Assembly (NCBI GenBank): GCA_030407315.1
Contig: JALQPE010001900.1
Span: forward strand, 1-64,000
Origin: Asparagopsis taxiformis
Lineage: Eukaryota > Rhodophyta > Florideophyceae > Bonnemaisoniales > Bonnemaisoniaceae
Length of the DNA stretch: 64,000 bases
Direction: 5' to 3'
The notes under the pieces are model-generated. The model ran no database searches. It was not told where the DNA came from and was given only the letters and a program-made list of their open reading frames with translations. This document shows positions 24,424-32,079 of this stretch, in pieces; position 1 is the stretch's first letter, and the number at the start of each line of letters is the position of its first letter. Position numbers and translations under genes: made by a program.

Positions 24424-26835
24424 TTTGTAGTAGCGCACAAAATGTCCAGTTATTGAGCTCCAGGGTCTCACCGTTCAACCAAATTCCAACGGTCACATCT
24501 TGCTGATGCCGGTACTTCGGCTGAGCAGTCTTCATCAGTCGAAATTGAACGATATTCGGAAATGGTTCCGTGGGGAACGGGCCTACAACTCCCGAAACTT
24601 TCATGCAGAACAGTGCATCGTATCGTCAGTTGCCGAGAAGAGCACGGGAATGATCGCAGTATAAATAGCGTGATTGAGATACAATCAGAAAGTGACAGTG
24701 GCCATCTTCCGCTTTGCTGCGCCCTCCGTATAAACAGGCAATGTCCATTGTCGTTGGCTATGCTTAACCGCAGATTTGTATCTCAGCACTCATCCAGCTT
24801 CTGCGGATAGAACACAGTATTGATAATCATTCCACACTTCCCATTCATACGGAATCGCTCCACAAAAACATCAACTCCTTCGTGGTTTACTTCCTAGCCG
24901 TAAATTCTGGTGACAGAATCACCATTTCAATCCTCGCATTCTGCATCACACATATCATCTTACGCAGTGCGTGCTGCCCAGATCGTTATTCGGCCCTATC
25001 CAGAAACACTTTCAGGCCTTGTGCAACCAGTAGATCTGAAATGGAAATGGACGTCCGGTGAATGACCGGCACAATTGCATTGCTGGCGAGCCCAGGAATT
25101 CTAAAATTTCAGTCAGAAAAAAATTGCAAAAATACATCGATTTGGGCGGTCGAAAGTGCCGTACGGCACACCCCCATCTCAAAAACATGTTCACATGTGC
25201 ATGTTTTTGAGAATAGCCCAAAAAATAAAGCAATTCAGGACGTCCACCGGACATAGGCTCGATTCTAATATGGCCACAACGGCCCCAGAAGCTACCAAGC
25301 GCCCCGAGCGGCCCCTCCTCACTCACCCACTCACGCCCATCTTGCAGAAACGTTCCTGCTGGCCTCATCCATGCCTTCACATCCACATCATCATCCTCTG
25401 CTGAGCTGTTCAACTTGGACATTTACTGGAAGTACTCGTTGTCTTCGACGTCCACCAATGCAGGACAACACCATGAATACTACACCCACCGTGGAGCTCA
25501 GTTATCAGTGGTGGGCGTCCTATAAATGAATGCTACAGAACCATTGCCCCGAGCCCTCCAATTTGGACGCTCAGCCAACAGCGATTAATGCTCTACCTCC
25601 TTGGTCGTTCTCCGATGCATGTAAATGCGTCAAAGTACGACCGATGGGGCAGTCCAAACGTTTTGTACCAGTGCACGCCTAGGGATACCACAATGTTCGT
25701 CATACACACACAAACACACAAACAACCACGCACTGCTGCACCCATCTGTCGCATGCGTCAGTGATGTGCTGCAGTGTGTATGCGCCGTGCGGTAGCAAAA
25801 TTTCCATGCTTGCAGCCATTGACATCCAGACATCCAGCTGCCTACCAGGGAACTTCCATAATCGGCTGCAAACGGCTTGAAGCCGTTTGCAGCCGATTCC
25901 CATTTTCGGAATGGTATCTCGGTGCTCTCATCACTTGCTTAGTTGCTGCGATGCAAGCAAATGTGCAGCACTCGCCTAGCTTGAAATGGACGTCCAGTGG
26001 AAGTCCGGCTCGATTGCATTGCTGGCCAGCGCTGAGATTCTAAAATGTTCGGCTGAAAAATAGCTGCAAAACTGTATCCATGCGCAATATTCGACCAACC
26101 TGAAATGGACGTCCGGTGGATGTCCAGCTCAATTGCATTGCTGGTCAGCCCAGAAATTCTAAAATTTCAGTCAGAAAAAAAATTGCAAAATTATATCGAT
26201 TTGAGCGTTCGAAAGTGCCGTACGGCACACCCCCATCTCAAAAACATGTTCACATGTGCATGTTTTTGAGAATAGCCCAAATTTTAATTCAAATCAAGGT
26301 GTCTAATTTGGCCACAACGGCCCCAGGAACCGGCCGCCGCCCCGAGTGGGGCCATCGCTGGCTTCTGTAAGCACCAACTGTAAGCAAAGCCACGTCTCAC
26401 GAAGGGTCGATTCCAGGCTCAGGCTCAATACGCCAGGGCCAAGTCATAGTCCTTGTTTCGGCATGCTCCCACCCTACTCTCTCACGACAAACACTACTCA
26501 CCCATCATGCTGCACATACTATGTGCACTTCATATGAGCAGTAGACCCGCCTGCGTGGTTGCTGTAATGCGTGGATGTGAGCAGCACACGAACAACCGAA
26601 AATGGACGTCTAGTGGATGTCCGGCTCAATTGCATTGCTGGCCAGCCCAGAAATTCTAAAATTTCCGAAAATCAATTTGGTGGCCCATCATCTCCCGTGC
26701 AGAAAACTCTCGCACTCATTTCTGATATACTTCTGGACGTGTTTCTCACTTTTATGCATCAGGAAAGGCGTTACAGAAAATTGGGACTACGCTACTTGTG
26801 TACCGCGTCGTCCGAAATAGCGAGTAGTGTTTGTT
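24424..26835. repeat. 5.3-kb unit 4, partial
   Basis: Follows unit 3 to about 26530, then collects single-base differences (GAGCAG for GAGCTG near 26538, CGTCTAG for CGTCCAG near 26610, TTCTGG for TTTTGG near 26732). After about 26835 it continues as the inverse of 1380-1520 instead of the exon-like array. Confidence 0.8.
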
Positions 26836-28254
26836 GTATAGTTGTGGAGTATGCGTCTGGTGGTTTGTAAAGCTTGCAGAACGGGATAGGGATGTGGGTG
26901 GCCCTATTTTATGAATACATGAGTACTAATATTCAGGGTTGAAAAAGCGGAAAGGCATACGCTCATACATGTTTGAGATTGCATAGTGGAGAAAATATTT
27001 ACATCGAACTTTACATGGAGCCGATGGAGGTTTTAAGGGTGAGGTGGGAGAGGAAGAAAATTCTTCTGTGGTATGAGGATGTTGGAAATGTACGGAATGG
27101 GGGTTTACATTGGAGTGTGATTCGGAGAGGAGTGCCGACAAGCATATTATGGGGATTGGGGAGACGCTGCGGGGTGTTGGGGTAGTGAGGGCGGAGGAGG
27201 TGTTTAGGTGGGACCGTAGGAGGGTGCGGTTGAAGGCCCCGAGAGGAGGGTTTTTTTAGGAAAGTGAGGAGAAAGAGGGGGAGGGGGTAGCGTCTGTTCT
27301 GGCTGTGGTGAGTGAGGATGTGATGGAGAAGAAGGGGTTATTGTATTTGGGGGGGAGGGGAATGGGAGGATGGGTGCGAAGTGGGGGGTTGATATGTGGT
27401 TCAGAGCGGGGAGGTTTCTGGGGAGACGGCGGGGGAGCGGGAGCGAGGGCCGCTGGTGGTGCTGTATACGGTATCGAAGATGCGGATGGCGTGGGGGGCA
27501 TGGAGCAGCTGAAGGAGGGACTGGTGGACCAGATTGGGTACGGGATGGGGAGTGAGAAGTTTTCGAGAGTAAGCTGCAGGGGAAGTTTGTGGAGACGGCG
27601 AAGGAGAGGGGCTGAATGTAGAGGAGAGAGGGTATCGACGAAAATACGTTGCAAAGGTGATGGGGGAGAGCATGGTCGAGGAGATAGGGGGTGTTTTCCC
27701 TATTCTGAGGTAGTATGAGGACTGGTTATACGAAATCTGTACGGTAGATCAGAAAAGTAGGTATGGAATGGAGGTGTGCATCGTGGAGGCGGGGATAGGT
27801 AGCTGAAAATGCGTGCTAGAGTGGTATTGGGGGTGTTTGAGGTACAGTACGGGGGAGGTGAGCACTAACTGGAAGGAGGTGTGAGCGAGAGGATGAAAAA
27901 ATTGAAGACAAAATTGGAGTCGACCGACAAGGAAAAATAGAGTGGTCGCCGTGATGGATGCGGACATCCATGTCGAGCACGGCGGCAGAAATTTCTGGGC
28001 TCGAAATTTTTGAATTTCTGAACCGGCGCCCGTCCTAGGTGGACATAGACATGGCGGAAGTCCATCCCGAGGGGGACATCCGTGGTACTAGAAACAATGA
28101 ATGTCGCCCTAGTAATACTAGACGTACTAGACCGCATGGACGTCCGGTTCTAGGCGGACATCCAAAAATACTGGAGAACATGGACGTCCGCCTAGTAATA
28201 CTAGGTGTACTAGAGGTTGTGGACGTCCGCGTCCATTTCCGAGAACACAGACGC
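25072..28254 (-). repeat. Right inverted arm of the foldback element
   Basis: Reverse-complement partner of 7-3608. The inner end (ACAATTGCATTGCTGGCGAG) matches the inner end of the left arm at about 3590-3608. The stretch from about 26880 to 27900 is the purine-rich mirror of the pyrimidine-rich left arm. The terminal 200 bp differ from the left end at only a few bases, while the middle differs more visibly. Most of the inner half is also present in the tandem units further left. Confidence 0.7.
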
Positions 28255-30599
28255 ACGGCTTGCAGGGAGCTTTGGAAGTATGACACAGCGTTGGTGGCAC
28301 CGTGTAGTACACGAGTGGGACTAAACACCCCGTCAGGAGTGATGAAACTCTGACATTCCTGAGAGTTCTCATGTAATGCCATTTGCCAGTATCCCTGACA
28401 TAGATCTAAAGTGGCATAGCATGTGTCTCTCGTCAACTGAGATGTCATAGATTCCAAGTCCGGCATTGGCCACGCATGCGGTATAGTTTGACTGTTCACT
28501 GGTCTTAGATCTACAGTGAATCTAAACTCCTCCGGTCCAGCTTTGGGAACAATTAAAGGAGCACATGCCCACGCACTTCTATTATTTGCGCGAATCAGTC
28601 CCATTGACAGTAGCTCCTCCACTTTCTTGCGCAGAAAGGCAGCCTGTGGAGGTGAGTATCGCCTGACTTTAACCCTAACGGGCTTTGCATGAGAGACAAG
28701 GGATATTTCCATTGGCGGTATATTTGCTGGAGGATCACAGCCAATCTTGGTGCGGAATATATCTATATATTCCATGAGAAGATTACTTAGTTCGGCAGCT
28801 GCATCATTTTCCAGGCCGTTCTCTACAGCTTCATGCAGCATTGATTCCAAATGCTTCTTAGTCTCTGCATTGCAGTTACTTCCAGTAACAATTGGGTCAT
28901 CGGCAGGTATGGGGTCATCATCAGGTACATCACCATAGAAAGAAGGTGATGGAACATCCATATCAGTCGGGCTGTCAGCAGCTACGACATCTTCTGTATG
29001 CTCAGCTAGATCGTCTACAGACTGCAGCTTAGTATGTTCAGATTTGTCTAGCAATAGACGCGAAAGCCTACTCGGAGCTATCGGATCCGTCTCATTATCA
29101 GAGCCTTTTAGCTCTTGCGAGAATCCAATATGTGAGAAGTCAACATCATTGAATCTATTGCGAACAGTCGCAAAGTGCTTGTCAAGATCAAAACCAATTG
29201 CTTGCAGTAGCGGTCGCGATAGTAGTACTTCAGACATGTGTTCATTAAAAACAAGGAATTGCACATTTCTTAACTTCAGTGGACCAGCAGGTGTGTCAAT
29301 AGTGATAGATATGCGCGCCTTTTTATGCGCTGCATAGCGCACTGGAGAATCGTCATCCTTAGTCGGGTCAACCGCAACTCCCATCCATATAGGGGATGAA
29401 AGCGGAAGGACCTGAACAAACACCTTCTTTTTGGCCAAATCCTGCAGGTGAGCATCACAAAGAGCAGCGTGGTCTGAGCCGTAGTCACCATTCACGATGA
29501 CATCTGTCACACCTGCAAGCTTTCCTTGATATCGTCCTGGCTGCAGTTTGTCAGGGGATTCGGCGAAAATAGCCGAGTTGTCTGTTTCTGCCACCATTGG
29601 CATGACTGTCTCTTGTGACAAGAGATTCATTCTCTTTGGTGAAGCTTCATTTTGGCTCCTTTTTGCACGATAGTCCGCGATCAATTTCAAACGTTGTGAA
29701 GCAGACGTCTTCGGACAGTTCTTGAGATAATGTCTGTCATTACAGGAAGGATTAAGGCATGTGGGTAGACTGGCTTTGTCAACAGCCATAGACATTCTTG
29801 GAGTAGTATTGCTGGCCGTGGGGGCTATTTCCTTTGAAGGAGATTGGATGTTTCTAGCAGCATCATCACATGTTGCACCACGACGCTTTCGCCATTTACC
29901 TTTCCTTCCGATTTGAGTATTAGATGATTGAGTATCATTGGCTTTCAGAGTGGTACGAATTGGAATGTACTCTTCGCAGTCAATAGCCCGCTTTAAAACT
30001 CTTGAGTAGAATCGTGCCCAATCATCTTCAATATGATTAATATTCAGTGCCAGATCAGATTCAATTCTTTGTCTGAGCACATCTGGCTTCAACAGCCGAG
30101 TGACATGCTCAATTGCTGTCTTCGGACTGTCGTCTATGAGGCGCTCCCACTTCTTGTTTCTCAGAAGTGTGCGATAGTCAGAGAATAAAGAAATTATCCT
30201 CATTTCGGCATCTGGTTCGTTGACATTAATCCTGACTGAGGAGTTCACAGCCCCTTCTAGTTCTTCCAATGATATAGATTCCAGCGCCACAGAGTCCTTA
30301 TCTTCCAACCACTTCTCCAATATTTCATCTGTCAGATCATCGATCTCTTGTACCGAAGAACCAAACACGCCAAGTGGTATTGTAGAGAGTAGCAAGTCTC
30401 TGTCCACAGAGGAAACGAGTGACACAGGCAATACATTGCTTCCTGAGTTTTGTGCATCTTTCACTCTGAGAAGGTAACACTCTCGCTCTTTTAGAAACGT
30501 CCGTACATTTTTTCGACCCAGTCTTCTCAGCTCTGGATGGCTGACTGGCACAAATGCATTCTGACCAGTTGTAAATGCCTGGTTAGATTCAGAACTCAT
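28035..30599 (-). CDS. Ty3-like Gag-Pol polyprotein, cut in the reverse transcriptase
   Basis: Starts at the ATG ending at 30599. Residues 1-240 are a Gag-like acidic/helical region followed by a basic patch (G-R-K-G-K-W-R-K-R-R, 231-240). A zinc knuckle of the form C-X4-C-X3-H-X4-C lies at 281-295. A retropepsin-like region is less clear (G-D-Y-G-S-D around 375). The RT begins near 600 with V-R-R-Y-S-P-P, then F-R-F-T-V-D-L-R-P-V-N, L-D-L-C-Q-G-Y-W-Q-M (the first catalytic Asp region, near 715), and A-T-N-A-V-S-Y-F-Q-S-S. At about residue 781 (28254) homology stops at the foldback element. The last 70 or so codons, down to 28035, are foldback sequence read through by chance. The YxDD box, RNase H and integrase are not in the window, so this copy cannot make a whole Pol. 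Confidence 0.8.
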   Translation of the reverse strand: MSSESNQAFTTGQNAFVPVSHPELRRLGRKNVRTFLKERECYLLRVKDAQNSGSNVLPVSLVSSVDRDLLLSTIPLGVFGSSVQEIDDLTDEILEKWLEDKDSVALESISLEELEGAVNSSVRINVNEPDAEMRIISLFSDYRTLLRNKKWERLIDDSPKTAIEHVTRLLKPDVLRQRIESDLALNINHIEDDWARFYSRVLKRAIDCEEYIPIRTTLKANDTQSSNTQIGRKGKWRKRRGATCDDAARNIQSPSKEIAPTASNTTPRMSMAVDKASLPTCLNPSCNDRHYLKNCPKTSASQRLKLIADYRAKRSQNEASPKRMNLLSQETVMPMVAETDNSAIFAESPDKLQPGRYQGKLAGVTDVIVNGDYGSDHAALCDAHLQDLAKKKVFVQVLPLSSPIWMGVAVDPTKDDDSPVRYAAHKKARISITIDTPAGPLKLRNVQFLVFNEHMSEVLLSRPLLQAIGFDLDKHFATVRNRFNDVDFSHIGFSQELKGSDNETDPIAPSRLSRLLLDKSEHTKLQSVDDLAEHTEDVVAADSPTDMDVPSPSFYGDVPDDDPIPADDPIVTGSNCNAETKKHLESMLHEAVENGLENDAAAELSNLLMEYIDIFRTKIGCDPPANIPPMEISLVSHAKPVRVKVRRYSPPQAAFLRKKVEELLSMGLIRANNRSAWACAPLIVPKAGPEEFRFTVDLRPVNSQTIPHAWPMPDLESMTSQLTRDTCYATLDLCQGYWQMALHENSQECQSFITPDGVFSPTRVLHGATNAVSYFQSSLQAVRLCSRKWTRTSTTSSTPSITRRTSMFSSIFGCPPRTGRPCGLVRLVLLGRHSLFLVPRMSPSGWTSAMSMST

Positions 30600-30925
30600 T
30601 ATATGAACTAGACGAACAAAGAGACGTAGTGTGCCAAAGAATTAGCAGATTGATCAATCTTGCTTTCTCCTGCTTCGCCGGTTTACGTTCGGGCAAGAAA
30701 AAGTAGTGACACGCTTGCCTCCTTTACTCTCACTGCCTCACTACTCGCCTATATTGATACGTATAGCTTAGCCAAATATGCTGGAATGAGGATGATGAAA
30801 TGGGCATTAGAGTCAATATTCGGATACCCGATAGCGTCCGATAAACGGAAATTACTGTCGCGCGAAATAGAAATAGGCTGTATAAATGGATCATCCAATA
30901 GGACCAATAGCAACCCCATTATGCA
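28255..30925 (-). mobile_element. Ty3-like LTR retrotransposon, interrupted
   Basis: A gag-pol frame on the minus strand with a putative 5' LTR to its right. It lies within the NB-ARC gene (its right edge abuts NB-ARC coding sequence at 30926) and is itself cut by the foldback element at 28254; the remaining pol and the 3' LTR must lie left of the window. Confidence 0.65.
30661..30925 (-). repeat. Putative 5' LTR of the Ty3-like element
   Basis: On the minus strand the block begins TGTGCATAATGG and ends GGAGAAAGCA, so it has TG...CA limits, and it contains TATA-like sequence. It lies between NB-ARC coding sequence and the gag leader. No second copy is in the window to confirm the limits and no convincing primer site was seen after it. 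Confidence 0.4.
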
Positions 30926-31103
30926 CAGTAGACATTGCTGGTGCAGCACTCTCTCTGTTGATCCCAGCGTAGCAGCATAGAATATCAACACATCTATCTC
31001 CCCGCCAGTCTTCAGCACTCACCCCGATCGACACATCATGTGTAGGCACACGCCCAATCGCCTCATTTCTTGTCGACGATAACACCTTGCAACTTGTTCC
31101 CTC
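30926..31103 (-). pseudogene. NB-ARC gene, middle part (right of a Ty3-like insertion)
   Basis: Continues the NB-ARC protein of 44824-45926. After the CCCTC duplication the minus strand reads S-C-K-V-L-S-S-T-R-N-E-A-I-G, the RNBS-B/sensor motif of NB-ARC domains, then V-S-I-G-V-S-A-E-D-W and D-I-L-C-C-Y-A-G. Coding similarity ends at about 30926, where the Ty3-like LTR begins. The GLPL and ARC2 parts are expected on the far side of that element, outside the window. Confidence 0.7.
31099..31103. other. Left target-site duplication CCCTC
   Basis: Matches 44824-44828. Together with the TG/CA ends it fixes the element limits exactly. Confidence 0.9.
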
Positions 31104-31910
31104 TGTAGGACCAGCCGGGGTGGCGATCGCTAAGGGAGTTCTAGAATTGCAGCCGTGTCAGGGCGAGGTGAACCGTAACGCGCTCGTGAACTTGCGTTTC
31201 GCACGTCGCTCGGTCGCGGAGGCGATCGGGTGGTACAACGGCGGAACGCGCAGGGTCGATCGCAACACGGGATTCGCGGGCCGGCGCAAGCCGTGATCTC
31301 AGGGGGAGATCACCGAGTAAACTCGAGCTCGACACGATCCACGCAGGGGTCGTAAATCCCTGGCCTAGCGGTAGGCGACGCAACGCGCGGTCTCGCGGTG
31401 CGACGCAATTCGACAGTCGGTAAACGCGGCGCGCGCGCACGTATGTCGGCGATCGTGAGCAATCCGCACGCAACGTTGTAACGCAATCGGTCCTCGCGAC
31501 GCGCTCAACGCTTAACTCGTAGCTGCGAAAGTGCTGACTGTTTATTGGTAGGGTGCGAAGCCATGCGACCACTAATAGCTAACTTACTTGGGACAGGCTG
31601 TCCTTGTGTGGCCGGCCGGCGGCGGCCGCACGCTCGCACGCAAAAAGGGAAATATTTGGGAAAAAGACTTTCGTCATAAAAAACCCAAAAAGGGGAAATA
31701 AAGGGAAATTCGCGGAAATCGCTACACGTGGCGCGGCTCGCGGTTTCGTGGCAACGTACGCGCGCACGCGCTCGCATTGACGCTCCGTGACACGTAATCA
31801 AGGCGCCACGCGTACGCTCGCTTACTAAACTAACTCAAACGGATGCTTGCGGACTAACGTAAACGCGCGCGCTCGCATCGGTTCCATCGACCAACTTAAA
31901 TTGCGCCACA
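31104..31910 (-). repeat. 3' LTR of the chromovirus
   Basis: 807 bp, plus-strand start TGTAGGACC, end GCGCCACA. I saw no difference from 44017-44823; short reading frames within both copies translate identically. Confidence 0.95.
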
Positions 31911-31919
31911 CTCCCCCCG
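31911..31919 (-). other. Polypurine tract of the chromovirus
   Basis: Directly inside the 3' LTR the minus strand reads CGGGGGGAG, a purine run suited to prime plus-strand DNA synthesis. Confidence 0.7.
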
Positions 31920-32079
31920 ACTAACTCCACAGCGCGTCCTCGCGCGTAACGTTCTCGTGCACACCTTCAGCTCTCTTCTGTCTTCTTCTCCTCTTCCAAT
32001 CTTCTGCTTCTCTTCCATCCTTCTGTCTCCATTCCGCGCGCGCTCGCTCCGTTAACGCTACACGCACTCGCGCTTCGTA

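Larger units (their letters stand above)
8475..26835. repeat. Tandem array of 5.316-kb units
   Basis: The same TTTGTAGTAGCGC start recurs at 8475, 13792, 19108 and 24424, giving units of 5317, 5316 and 5316 bp and a fourth partial unit that merges into the right arm near 26835. Unit order: 3' fragment of the GRDP-type gene (about 600 bp), inverted-arm material (about 1.75 kb), exon-like array, 24-bp repeats, 43-bp repeats, and a copy of the element terminus ending CACAGACG. Unit 2 and unit 3 show no difference in any stretch I compared. Unit 1 differs from unit 2 at a few bases (for example near 10710-10735). The joint between units places the terminus CACAGACG directly before TTTGTAG, where the original locus reads ACACAGCATTTGTAG, so short homology probably primed the duplication. 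Confidence 0.9.
7..28254. mobile_element. Giant foldback (long-TIR) element inserted in a Ty3-like pol gene
   Basis: The first bases after position 6 (CGTCTGTGTTCTCGG) reappear inverted at the right end (CCGAGAACACAGACG, ending 28254), and about the first 350 bp are almost identical between the two ends. Further in, the arms stay homologous for more than 3 kb with more divergence. To the right of 28254 the sequence turns directly into a Ty3-type reverse transcriptase read on the minus strand, which breaks off within the RT after the Q-S-S-L-Q-A-V stretch, so the element is an insertion. Inside lie a decayed NB-ARC/WD40 gene, a GRDP-type gene with a stop, and a 5.3-kb tandem array. No transposase was recognised. 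Only six bases of left flank are in the window, so the target duplication cannot be settled. It could be a non-autonomous DNA transposon or a foldback grown by rearrangement. Confidence 0.65.
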
